A DNA stretch of 15,442 nt from a bacterium (GTDB lineage: Bacteria > Patescibacteriota > Minisyncoccia > Phycocordibacterales > JAUSIJ01). The DNA lies in the NCBI GenBank assembly GCA_030647855.1, contig JAUSIJ010000015.1, positions 1 to 15,442 of the forward strand. The letters are read 5' to 3'. Positions 1 to 7,938 of the stretch are shown one piece after another (within the stretch, counting starts at the first letter, position 1; every line of letters begins with the position of its first letter). The translations under genes and the position numbers were made by a program. The notes beneath the pieces are model-generated. The model was not told the origin of the DNA. It ran no database searches and saw only the letters and a program-made list of their open reading frames with translations.

Positions 1-498
1 CACAAAAAGGGGGCTCGAGAGTATTACGACAGGCTCGTGCAATTGGTGTCGGAGCTCGGCCTTAGGGAGGCGGTAACCTTTATAGGATCCGTACCGTCGC
101 AACAAATTCCGAGCACATATCAAACACACGACATCCTGATCTCGTGCACTCATATGCAGACATGGGGGATCGCCGCTTTTGAGGCTATGGCGACGGGCCA
201 ACTCGTTATCCTTTCACGCACCACTGGCGCGAGCGAAGTGCTCACTGACCGCGAGAACGTACTTATTGCCGAACCGCTTTCACCGACAAGCATTCGTGAC
301 TCCGTTAAAGAATTGTTTACCGACGTATCGCTTTGCCAGAAACTAAGTGAACAGGGGGCTCGTTTTGTCAGAGAAAAAATTACATGGGATAAGTACGCTG
401 AGGCAATGCTAGAGTTGTTCAAGCAACCACGGAAGAAAGAGCACCATAAAAAAGAAGTCGGAGAAATTGCCGCGCGCCGTAAAATATACTATAAATAG
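1..498 (+). CDS. GT4-family glycosyltransferase, C-terminal part (5' end outside window)
   Basis: The frame is open from base 1, so the N-terminal acceptor domain lies upstream and about 165 C-terminal residues are visible. They match the nucleotide-sugar-binding half of GT-B, GT4-type transferases: a VTFIGSVP strand-turn near residues 25-32, a hydrophobic DILIS strand, then an FEAMATG segment (60-66) and an ASEVL segment (77-81), which is the usual 'EAMA-G-P-V ... E' pattern. Such enzymes move a hexose or similar sugar from a nucleotide donor to a growing glycan at the cytoplasmic face of the membrane. In the usual E-x7-E signature the first glutamate is replaced by Gln53 while the second (Glu61) is kept. 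The gene stops with TAG four bases before the ATG of the next gene. The family is clear; donor and acceptor cannot be read from sequence. Confidence 0.88.
   Translation, partial: HKKGAREYYDRLVQLVSELGLREAVTFIGSVPSQQIPSTYQTHDILISCTHMQTWGIAAFEAMATGQLVILSRTTGASEVLTDRENVLIAEPLSPTSIRDSVKELFTDVSLCQKLSEQGARFVREKITWDKYAEAMLELFKQPRKKEHHKKEVGEIAARRKIYYK
467..495 (+). promoter_or_regulatory. Candidate sigma70-type promoter abutting the 503 start
   Basis: TTGCCG (467-472), a 17-base spacer, then TATAAA (490-495). The -10 box ends seven bases before ATG 503, and TATACT (485-490) overlaps it as an alternative. A transcript from here would start at or within a base or two of the ATG. The boxes lie inside the end of the upstream glycosyltransferase gene. 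Seen by eye only; box matches of this quality also occur by chance. Confidence 0.4.
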
Positions 499-502
499 CC
501 GT

Positions 503-1579
503 ATGAAGACCATGCTTATTACGGGGGGTGCCGGGTTTATCGGTACTAATGCGGCGGCTTACTTTGCTAAAAAAGGATATCAGGTTATTGCCGTCGATAA
601 TCTTTCGAGAAACGGCTCTGTCTATAATCGGGATTGGCTCCTTAGCGAGTGTCCGAACGGAGAAAGAATCGTTTTTGAACATGTTGACGTGGTGACTGAT
701 GCCGAAAGGCTCGGAGCGCTCGTTTCCGAAGCCGATGTAATTATTCATGCTGCCGGCCAGGTGGCAGTAACGACTTCAGTCGAACAGCCGCTCTATGATT
801 TTGAGATAAATGTTCGAGGCACGCTCAATGTTCTCGAAGCCGCCCGACGATCTTCACGCAAGCCATTCGTCATATTCACTTCCACCAACAAAGTGTACGG
901 GGGACTGGAGCGTCTTGTTTTTTTGGAAAAAGAAACACGATATGAAATTCCCTCGCTTCCCAGAGGGATCAGTGAAGAGTGCCAGCTCGATTTCTTTTCA
1001 CCGTATGGATGCTCAAAGGGAGCGGCCGACCAATACGTGCGTGATTATTCGCGTATCTATGATCTGCCGACGGTAGTATTTCGCCAATCGTGCATCTACG
1101 GCGAACGCCAGTTTGGCATAGTGGATCAAGGGTGGGTTTCATATCTTGCGGCTCTGGCCCTTACCGATCGCCCAATAACTGTTTTTGGCGATGGCAAGCA
1201 AGTACGAGATTTACTTAACATTTCTGACCTTTGCCGAGCCTTCGAACTGGCGATTGCCAAAAAAGAAATTGTACGTGGAAAAATTTACAATATGGGTGGC
1301 GGTGCTAAACGGGCGCTTTCGGTGGGCGAATTTCTCAAGTTTTTGGAAAACAAACTTGCTCGACCGTTGAATATTCATTTTGCAGACTGGCGTCCCGGCG
1401 ATCAAAAAGTTTTTATCGCAGACACTACGAGAGCAAAAGAAGATTTCGGTTGGGAACCCCTGATATCTTTTGAGGACGGTTTTACAATTCTCCACGAGTG
1501 GCTGGTCGCCAACCATGACTTGTTGGAAAAATCTTTCAAAAACGTTGCAGAGTCGAGACGTGCCGTCGCCAGCGCATGA
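503..1579 (+). CDS. NAD-dependent SDR epimerase, CDP-paratose 2-epimerase (RfbE)-like
   Basis: An extended short-chain dehydrogenase of 358 residues. The NAD-binding glycine motif TGGAGFIG is at residues 7-14, an acidic residue after strand 2 is in VDNLSR (31-36), and the catalytic set is Thr in TSTNK (126-130) plus Tyr168 and Lys172 (YGCSK). Features typical of CDP-tyvelose/CDP-paratose 2-epimerases, rather than plain GalE, are STNKVYG, FRQSCIYG, RQFG with DQGWV, and FGDGKQVRDLL. The expected reaction is epimerisation of a nucleotide sugar in the cytoplasm. No CDP-paratose synthesis genes are in view, so the actual substrate may differ. ATG 503 is chosen because MKTMLITGG puts the dinucleotide motif at the usual distance; a TTG at 467 would add 12 residues not expected in the family. 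Its stop overlaps the next start (ATGA). Confidence 0.87.
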   Translation: MKTMLITGGAGFIGTNAAAYFAKKGYQVIAVDNLSRNGSVYNRDWLLSECPNGERIVFEHVDVVTDAERLGALVSEADVIIHAAGQVAVTTSVEQPLYDFEINVRGTLNVLEAARRSSRKPFVIFTSTNKVYGGLERLVFLEKETRYEIPSLPRGISEECQLDFFSPYGCSKGAADQYVRDYSRIYDLPTVVFRQSCIYGERQFGIVDQGWVSYLAALALTDRPITVFGDGKQVRDLLNISDLCRAFELAIAKKEIVRGKIYNMGGGAKRALSVGEFLKFLENKLARPLNIHFADWRPGDQKVFIADTTRAKEDFGWEPLISFEDGFTILHEWLVANHDLLEKSFKNVAESRRAVASA

Positions 1580-2979
1580 GAACAATTGTTATCCCAAGTT
1601 TCCATTCGCTTGTCTCGCGCAATATTTTAACAGCGCCTTTTTTCGATCTCTTGAAGCAGTCGGGCTATACAATAGTCATCGTGGTACCGGAAAAAAAGAA
1701 GGATTTCTTTGAGAAACATTATGGAGGGCCGGCCGTCATAGTTCATGGCCTTGTTAACCGCTTGACTCGACTCGATGCTTTCTTTAAAACGTTTGCCCTC
1801 GCTGCCCTTAAGACTCGTTCAATTCTGATTATGCGCAAACGCGGCATGGGCATTGAACATCCGCTGCTCTTTCGTTTGCTCCGGCCTTTCGCATCGGCCA
1901 CGCGACCGCTCATACCCATTCTTTATAAAATACTTATGCCGAAGAATACTCTCGGAGAGATTTTCGAGCGCTATCGAGCCCATGCAGTATTTTCCACGGA
2001 CGTATTCAGCGCTAATGACTGCCGTATTATGCTCGAGGCAAAAAGGCGCGGAATACCCGTCGTGGGCATGGTGCGCTCATGGGACAATCTCACTGCCAAA
2101 GGAGGATTCAGAGTAGTTCCTGATGTTGTGGTTTTGCAAAATGAGATACAACAAAAGGAGGCGCAGATGATTCATGGAATTAATAAGAATCGTATGCGGA
2201 TCGTGGGCATACCGCACTACGATCGGTATGTTAATGGTCCGACAAAAGATCGTGACGCGTTTCTAAAAGATCTTGGTATCAAAACGTCGGCAAAATATTT
2301 CGTTTATGGACCAATCGGAGACAGAATCGTGAAGGTTGGAGATTCACTGCGGCCTCACACCTATGACCGAAATGTCATTGAGTATCTTGATAAGCGATTG
2401 CCGAGCGGGTGTTATCTTGTTGTACGCACACCACCCACAGACACTGTCAACTTAGACGGTTACATTCCATCGTCTCGCGTTATCATTGAACAACCGGGTA
2501 CTCGGTTTGGGGAGGGGAAATCGGTACGGATGACCGAACTGACCCGGTCAGATGACGATCATCTTGTAAACTTGCTCTATCATTCAGCTGGTGTCGTGAC
2601 GGTTTTTTCAAGCCTCTGTATTGACGGACTGGTTCTAGGAAAACCCGTTGCTCTCTTGGCCTTTGATTTCAACCCTGCTTCATACTGGGAAAGCGTCAAG
2701 CGCCTGCATGAATTTGACCACATGGTCCCCGTACTTGAGAGCGGGGTATGCGATGTTCTTGAGAGTGCTTCAGCCCTTGATGCCTTCATACTGCGATCTC
2801 GAGAAGAGGGTTTGAAAAATAATTTAGAACGTCAACGGTTTATGGATCGGGAGTGCTTTCACTTAGACGGCAAATCAAGCCAGCGATTGTATGAACTTAT
2901 CGAAAAGAATATCACTTCCGATGATACGGAGTTAGGATCATTGGAAGAGCATGTCGCCAAATACTCTACTATCCGTTAA
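1576..2979 (+). CDS. GT-B-like surface-glycan transferase, CDP-glycerol glycerophosphotransferase-like (paralogue A)
   Basis: A 467-residue soluble protein without a signal peptide. It is not a member of a family I can name precisely. The N-terminus begins with a hydrophobic strand (TIVIPSF) as in GT-B folds. The central part has RSWDN (167-171), GIPHYDRY (211-218) and YGPIGD (244-249). The C-terminal half has FSSLCIDGLVLGKPV (344-358), which resembles the 'Y-S-S-x3-D ... KP' motif of CDP-glycerol glycerophosphotransferases (TagB/TagF) and related GT-B enzymes. All these blocks recur in the gene at 7939-9315, so the two are paralogues. A transferase acting on a nucleotide-activated sugar or polyol in glycan assembly is the most likely role. 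It overlaps the preceding epimerase gene by four bases (ATGA), indicating translational coupling, and no Shine-Dalgarno sequence is visible. Confidence 0.72.
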   Translation: MRTIVIPSFHSLVSRNILTAPFFDLLKQSGYTIVIVVPEKKKDFFEKHYGGPAVIVHGLVNRLTRLDAFFKTFALAALKTRSILIMRKRGMGIEHPLLFRLLRPFASATRPLIPILYKILMPKNTLGEIFERYRAHAVFSTDVFSANDCRIMLEAKRRGIPVVGMVRSWDNLTAKGGFRVVPDVVVLQNEIQQKEAQMIHGINKNRMRIVGIPHYDRYVNGPTKDRDAFLKDLGIKTSAKYFVYGPIGDRIVKVGDSLRPHTYDRNVIEYLDKRLPSGCYLVVRTPPTDTVNLDGYIPSSRVIIEQPGTRFGEGKSVRMTELTRSDDDHLVNLLYHSAGVVTVFSSLCIDGLVLGKPVALLAFDFNPASYWESVKRLHEFDHMVPVLESGVCDVLESASALDAFILRSREEGLKNNLERQRFMDRECFHLDGKSSQRLYELIEKNITSDDTELGSLEEHVAKYSTIR

Positions 2980-2996
2980 TATTGGAACGTCAACTC

Positions 2997-4793
2997 ATGA
3001 AGCACAATATACTTGGAGTCAAAATAACCAATCATGACACTGGAGCGGCACTCATTTCGGGAGAGCGGATTGTTGCAATCGCAGAAGAAAGACTTAACAG
3101 AATCAAGCATTCCAGGCATATGTTTCCCGTCAAGGCGATTGATTATTGCCTTGACGCGCTCGGGATTAATGATAGAGCAGTAGATCTTATTGTTATAGAT
3201 AAAGCGAGATCGCGCGAGGGGTTACCGCCGGAAGAAGTATGGAGACAACAGGTTGGGAGTCGTTTTCCTAACGCCGAAATTCATATCGTAAATCACCACG
3301 ACGCGCACGCGGCTTCGGCCTTTTTTGTTTCACCTTTTGAAGAAGCGGCAGTGCTTATCGTTGATGGGGCTGGAGACCGATTGAGAGATCACCATGGGGT
3401 TTTAGGGACTGAAACGGAAACTCTTTATCGCGGTAACGGCAATCGTCTTACGGAGATCCAAAAAACCACTCACATGAGAGAAATGACGGGGTTTCCTTAT
3501 ACCCTTGGCATCGGCAAACTTTATTCTTTTATTTCCAATGGATATCTCAATTTTGGAAATTACAATGAGGGCAAAATGATGGGGCTGGCGCCTTATGGTG
3601 ACGACCGGATTCTCAAGGTTTATCCGATGGATTGTTGGTTCAGGAAGATTGGTTCACATGTCCTTTGTAATCCCCGGATTACATTTGAGGGCATTTTGCG
3701 AGTGAAGGGCGAGAGGAAGAAGACAATGTTCTGGGGCCGTGTGAGTACAATGTGGAACGAAATTTTCTTGCGACTGGGTTACGCCTTCGTGCGATTGGCC
3801 GCGAGGAACCAGGATCCCCGTTTTGTTGAACCAAAGCTATTCAAAAAGATCGTTTTAGGGAAAGCGCGCCTAGGGAAAGATCCTTTGCCGGAACCTTATT
3901 ATGCCGGCGTGGCTTTTGCCGTTCAGAAAGTTCTTGAGGAAGTAATGGTAGCGTGGGGCAGACAACTTAAGGCTGTTACAGCTTGCGAAGCGCTCTGTTT
4001 GTCGGGCGGTGTCGCTCTTAATATTGATGCCAACAAGCGTTTTTTGGATGATGTCGGCTTTAAGCGGATATTCGTGCAGCCCGCCGCGTCTGATACGGGT
4101 ATTGCGCTCGGGTGCGCCTTGTGGGGAGCGCACCAAGTTCTCAATCTGCCGCGTTTCCGTACAATGAATAGCGCCTCGCTCGGTAGGTCCTATTCGGAAG
4201 ATGAGATAGAGATGACTCTTTCAAAATACAAGGAACGCTTGCAGGTCAAACGTTCCGGAAATATTACTGCGGAAGCCGCTCGGCTTATCAGTGAAAAAAA
4301 GATTGTGGGCTGGTTTCAGGGTGGCAGCGAGTATGGCCCTCGTGCGCTCGGCAATCGATCGATTCTCTGTGATGCGAGGGATCATAAAATGCCAGACATC
4401 GTTAACGAAAAAGTAAAACACCGCGAAAAATGGCGCCCCTTTGCCGCATCAGTGCTTTCCGAAAAAATGAGCGAATGGTTTGACCTTGAGCATGAGAGCC
4501 CCTTTATGCTTCTTGCCGCCGACGTGAACAAGCAAAAACGGACGATTGTACCTGCCATTGTTCATGTTGATGGCACATGCCGTATTCAATCTGTCACGAG
4601 TGAAGCGAATAAACGCTATTACGAACTCCTTTCCGCTTTCGAGCGAGAGACGGGAGTACCCCTTTTGCTTAACACTTCTTTTAACGATGCGGGGGAGCCA
4701 ATCGTTGAAACCCCGGAGGATGCCGTCAAATGCTTTCTAAATACTCACATGGATGTGCTGGTTCTTGAAGATTTTATTATCACAAAATGCTAA
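2997..4793 (+). CDS. NodU/CmcH/TobZ-type O-carbamoyltransferase
   Basis: A 598-residue protein of full family length with both domains. The N-terminal Kae1-like part starts NILGVKITNHDTGAAL and has NHHDAHAASA (99-108) and VDGAGD (122-127), the metal- and carbamoyl-adenylate-handling residues of the family. CLSGGVALN (334-342) and QPAASDTGIALG (361-372) supply the further nucleotide/metal segment. The C-terminal domain has GSEYGPRALGNRSIL (443-457), REKWRPFAAS (476-485) and LLLNTSFND (557-565). These enzymes use carbamoyl phosphate and ATP to form carbamoyl-AMP and transfer the carbamoyl group to a sugar hydroxyl. Here the likely target is a sugar of the surface glycan, so it would act in the cytoplasm before export. 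ATG 2997 is preferred over TTG 2982 because MKHNILGVK matches the family start. The preceding gene ends 17 bases upstream. Confidence 0.92.
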   Translation: MKHNILGVKITNHDTGAALISGERIVAIAEERLNRIKHSRHMFPVKAIDYCLDALGINDRAVDLIVIDKARSREGLPPEEVWRQQVGSRFPNAEIHIVNHHDAHAASAFFVSPFEEAAVLIVDGAGDRLRDHHGVLGTETETLYRGNGNRLTEIQKTTHMREMTGFPYTLGIGKLYSFISNGYLNFGNYNEGKMMGLAPYGDDRILKVYPMDCWFRKIGSHVLCNPRITFEGILRVKGERKKTMFWGRVSTMWNEIFLRLGYAFVRLAARNQDPRFVEPKLFKKIVLGKARLGKDPLPEPYYAGVAFAVQKVLEEVMVAWGRQLKAVTACEALCLSGGVALNIDANKRFLDDVGFKRIFVQPAASDTGIALGCALWGAHQVLNLPRFRTMNSASLGRSYSEDEIEMTLSKYKERLQVKRSGNITAEAARLISEKKIVGWFQGGSEYGPRALGNRSILCDARDHKMPDIVNEKVKHREKWRPFAASVLSEKMSEWFDLEHESPFMLLAADVNKQKRTIVPAIVHVDGTCRIQSVTSEANKRYYELLSAFERETGVPLLLNTSFNDAGEPIVETPEDAVKCFLNTHMDVLVLEDFIITKC

Positions 4794-4830
4794 GAGAGCA
4801 TCCATATGCTGACTTTTAATTTATGCGAAT

Positions 4831-6048
4831 ATGCCTGATTTGAGCTTATTCCATCTATCCCATCCTACAGAGCGGGTAAAGTTTATTGTGTACGGAAGCT
4901 TACTGCTCCTCTCGTCTCCGTTGTTATTGTTTATCGCTTGGATTCGGCGCTCGCATACCCGGTCAAATAATCCACACATTCTCGTAATACCGATCCTCAG
5001 CAGAGTCGGAGACCTTGTGTGCGCCACCCCTGTGTTCAGAGCCATAAAGACAGCCTATCCTCAAAGCAAGCTCTCGGTGGTCGCTGCCAACAAAACGATC
5101 GGTATCATCAAACACAATCCTCGAATTGATCACCTTATTAACTTTAACGATATTCCCTTTAAAGGGTGGCTTGGAAGGTGGCGGTTCTTTCGCTACATCA
5201 ATCGAGAGCGGTATGATTACGTTATTTCGCTTACCAATAATCCACTCAATAGCCTTATTGCCCTCTCAAGCGCAGCCCCGTTCCGAATCAAAACGGTTAT
5301 ACCTAAACGTTCCGTACCCGAGCTTCTCACTGATTGGTTCAACAATTACCGGTATGTATATAGGCCGGGAACTTTTTTGCAGTCACATTATCTGCTTCTG
5401 CTTGAAGTTTTGCATATCCATACAGATGAAACAAAAAAAGAAGTTTTTCCCACAGCCTATGGGGATCAAAAAACCGATGATTTTTTTATTGAGCATGGAA
5501 TATCAGGTCGTAACTGTGTCATTGGAATTACGCCAACCGCGGGGAACAAGATTAAAGAATGGCCAAGAGATCGTTTTGTTGAACTTGCGGATGAACTTAT
5601 CCGGCGCGAGCAGGCAAAAATAGTTTTTATCGATGCGGGATCAAATCGGCATATCGTTCTTGAGATGATACCTCTCATGCACGAACGAAAAGAAGCAGTG
5701 GCGGCGACTGATTTTACCCTTGAGGAACTTCCTTCCCTTATAAAAAGACTTTCGTTATTTATCGCGGTTGATACCGGCTCGATATACATCGCTCATGCGC
5801 TTGGAGTACCGCTTATTGATATTATTGGACCGGTAGATCCCCATGAACAGCCGCCGTCAGATACTCGGAGTATCCAAATTTTACCGCCACCCCACATTAA
5901 ACCGTCTTCTTTTGTGCTTACCCCTCCTATTTCGGGCGCCAGACATGAAGAGGCTGTACGATCAATAACGGTTCAAAATGTATTGAAAGCCGCGGAAGAA
6001 CTTTTAAGAGTTGTTAAGCTCAAAAATCCGGAAAAGAACGAGCGGTGA
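4831..6048 (+). CDS. GT9 (ADP-heptose:LPS heptosyltransferase family) glycosyltransferase with N-terminal membrane segment
   Basis: A 405-residue GT-B enzyme. The family-typical N-terminal motif is displaced to residues 51-68 (LVIPILSRVGDLVCATPV) by an extra leader holding a hydrophobic stretch at about 18-37, likely one transmembrane helix or membrane anchor followed by basic residues. The donor-binding half is clear: GITPTAGNKIKEWP (232-245), then FIAVDTGSIYIAHALGVP (310-327), where GT9 enzymes hold the nucleotide. Members move ADP-heptose onto LPS core, but the family also contains enzymes for other surface glycans. No heptose genes are in view, so 'glycosyltransferase of family 9' is as far as the sequence goes. 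The gene starts 37 bases after the carbamoyltransferase stop with no Shine-Dalgarno sequence, and ends TGA. Confidence 0.87.
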   Translation: MPDLSLFHLSHPTERVKFIVYGSLLLLSSPLLLFIAWIRRSHTRSNNPHILVIPILSRVGDLVCATPVFRAIKTAYPQSKLSVVAANKTIGIIKHNPRIDHLINFNDIPFKGWLGRWRFFRYINRERYDYVISLTNNPLNSLIALSSAAPFRIKTVIPKRSVPELLTDWFNNYRYVYRPGTFLQSHYLLLLEVLHIHTDETKKEVFPTAYGDQKTDDFFIEHGISGRNCVIGITPTAGNKIKEWPRDRFVELADELIRREQAKIVFIDAGSNRHIVLEMIPLMHERKEAVAATDFTLEELPSLIKRLSLFIAVDTGSIYIAHALGVPLIDIIGPVDPHEQPPSDTRSIQILPPPHIKPSSFVLTPPISGARHEEAVRSITVQNVLKAAEELLRVVKLKNPEKNER

Positions 6049-6054
6049 ATCAAT

Positions 6055-6083
6055 TTGTAGTTTGGAAATCACTATAGTATAGT
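6055..6083 (+). promoter_or_regulatory. Candidate promoter abutting the ABC exporter start
   Basis: TTGTAG (6055-6060), a 17-base spacer, then TATAGT (6078-6083). A second overlapping TATAGT is at 6073-6078. The -10 box ends nine bases before ATG 6093, so the transcript would have almost no leader. No Shine-Dalgarno sequence precedes the ATG. The -35 match is weak (3 of 6). Confidence 0.4.
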
Positions 6084-6092
6084 GGAAAGTCA

Positions 6093-7889
6093 ATGGCGTC
6101 CTTATACCGGGTCATAAAAAGAATAGTGACCCTCACAAACGAGCTCTATCACCAGTATCGGTGGAAAATGCTCGCTCTTGCCGCACTTGGAATTATTACC
6201 GGCTTTCTCGAGGGCGTCGGCATAACTCTTATAATTCCTCTGTTTACTTTTTTTGTCGGCAGTGCCGACACTACGGGAAACACGATCATCAGAGCTATCA
6301 ATGTTTTTTTTGAGAGATTTAACCTGCATCTCGGTTTTCAGAATCTCCTGATGCTCACCATAGCGGTTTTTCTAATTAAGGCCGTTCTGCTCCTGTTGTT
6401 CGGGTATATACGGGTTCGAATAGTTGCTAATTACAAGAAAGAGATAAGAAACGAGATGTTTTTTGGCTTTCTCATGAGTGATTTTACTTATCTGCACAGG
6501 CAGAAAATAGGTCACCTTGATGCGATTATTTTGCACAGCGTAAAGTCCAGCGCCAGACTCTTTGAATATATCATCAGCCTCATACTGAGTGTTGCCAACC
6601 TGACGATGTTTCTTGTGGTTGCTTTCACTCTCTCGCCGAACATTACATTAATAACAATCGCTGTGGGGTCTCTATTACTATTCCTGTACAAGCCACTGAT
6701 AAAAAAAATCCGCTTATATTCGCACCAACTCGCGGTACTGGTGAGAAGTGTTTCCCATACTCTTGGGGAAACGCTCTACGGAATTAAAACGATAAAGGCC
6801 TTGGGAGTTGAAAAAAAAGTATTTGATTCAACGAAGCATTTTTTTTCCGATATAGAAGATGCTGAATTCAAAAAAAACATTGTTAAAAGTTTCTCAAAAA
6901 TCTCTATCGAACCGTTAAGTGTGGTATTTATAGTCGGAGTCTTTGCCGTATCGTACATGTACGCGGAATTCAATATCATTACTTTTGTCGCGATTTTTTA
7001 TCTTATCCACAATATGTTCAGCCAGATCGAGAAGATGCAATCGGGTCTTCATGCTATCAGTGAGACGATGCCCAACGCTTTTGAAGTCGTCAAGATACTG
7101 CGCGACACAAAGAAGTACAGACAAATTGATACTGGCAAAAGCGGATTTTTATTTAACAATACTATTGAATTTTCTCACATCAACTTCTCGTACGCTTCGC
7201 AGACCTTGTCGGATATAAATATTAATATTAAAAAGGGAGAAATAGTCGGCATCATTGGTCCATCGGGAGCCGGCAAGACAACCATCGTGGATCTTTTGCT
7301 CCGCTTGCTTGAGCCGACGAGCGGACAAATCCTTATTGACGGTAACGATATCAGAACCATCTCAATGGCATCATGGCGCACCAGCATTGCTTACGTTGCG
7401 CAAGATATATTTCTCAGGAATGACACCATTCTCAATAATATTCGCTTCTATGACGATTTGGTAACGGTTGAAGACGCCAAGAAGGCTGCCGCGGCGGCTA
7501 ACATTTTAGAATTTATCGAATCTTTGTCTAATAAATTTGATACCGTAATCGGAGAACGTGGGTCCCGTTTATCGGGTGGTGAGCGCCAGCGTATCGCGCT
7601 TGCTCGCGCGATTGTCCGGCGTCCCAAAATACTTATTTTGGATGAGGCGACGAGCGCTCTCGACAATGAGGCAGAGGTACAGATTAGGGAGGCAGTCACA
7701 AAACTTAAGGGAAGGATAACTATAATTATCATTGCCCACCGACTCTCGAGCGTCACTAATGTCGATAAGCTTCTGGTATTGGATAAAGGAGCCATAATAG
7801 AACAAGGCGCTCCAACGGAACTTTTTAATGATCCTAATAGTTATTTCCATAAAATGTCTAAGCTGGGCAACATAACGCTGGAGTCGTGA
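6093..7889 (+). CDS. ABC exporter (fused membrane and ATPase domains), MsbA/PglK-like flippase
   Basis: A 598-residue half-transporter that would work as a homodimer. The N-terminal domain (about 1-335) has roughly six hydrophobic segments, near residues 27-55, 88-106, 158-180, 183-200, 272-290 and 293-308. The ATPase domain has Walker A GPSGAGKTT (389-397), Q-loop Gln437, signature LSGGE (493-497), Walker B ILILDE (513-518), a D-loop SALD, and switch His549 (AHRLS). All catalytic elements are intact. MsbA flips lipid A, and PglK/WlaB flips undecaprenyl-linked oligosaccharide. Since this gene is surrounded by glycosyltransferases and nonulosonate genes, flipping of a lipid-linked glycan across the cytoplasmic membrane is the best guess. 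Drug or peptide export cannot be excluded from sequence. It is the only transporter in the window, with no Wzx or Wzy seen. Confidence 0.9.
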   Translation: MASLYRVIKRIVTLTNELYHQYRWKMLALAALGIITGFLEGVGITLIIPLFTFFVGSADTTGNTIIRAINVFFERFNLHLGFQNLLMLTIAVFLIKAVLLLLFGYIRVRIVANYKKEIRNEMFFGFLMSDFTYLHRQKIGHLDAIILHSVKSSARLFEYIISLILSVANLTMFLVVAFTLSPNITLITIAVGSLLLFLYKPLIKKIRLYSHQLAVLVRSVSHTLGETLYGIKTIKALGVEKKVFDSTKHFFSDIEDAEFKKNIVKSFSKISIEPLSVVFIVGVFAVSYMYAEFNIITFVAIFYLIHNMFSQIEKMQSGLHAISETMPNAFEVVKILRDTKKYRQIDTGKSGFLFNNTIEFSHINFSYASQTLSDININIKKGEIVGIIGPSGAGKTTIVDLLLRLLEPTSGQILIDGNDIRTISMASWRTSIAYVAQDIFLRNDTILNNIRFYDDLVTVEDAKKAAAAANILEFIESLSNKFDTVIGERGSRLSGGERQRIALARAIVRRPKILILDEATSALDNEAEVQIREAVTKLKGRITIIIIAHRLSSVTNVDKLLVLDKGAIIEQGAPTELFNDPNSYFHKMSKLGNITLES

Positions 7890-7938
7890 CGAGTTACAAA
7901 GCAGACCAATTTTTTAGATCGCCGATATTGTGATGATA

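Noticed and set aside
467..502. TTG start at 467 for the epimerase gene
   Set aside because: It would overlap the upstream gene and add 12 residues before the dinucleotide motif, while ATG 503 gives the usual start MKTMLITGG.
2982..2996. TTG start at 2982 for the carbamoyltransferase
   Set aside because: ATG 2997 gives the family-typical N-terminus KHNILGVK; the five extra residues have no support and there is no ribosome binding site.
5126..5623. 165-codon second plus frame inside the GT9 gene
   Set aside because: Low-complexity composition, no motif, and overlap with well-conserved GT9 blocks in the true frame.
4831..6048. Literal reading as an LPS core heptosyltransferase
   Set aside because: Only family-level similarity is visible; no heptose biosynthesis or lipid A genes are present to support that substrate.
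7930..7938. GTG 7930 or ATG 7933 as start of paralogue B
   Set aside because: ATG 7939 aligns with the paralogue's start; the others add one to three residues. They cannot be fully excluded.
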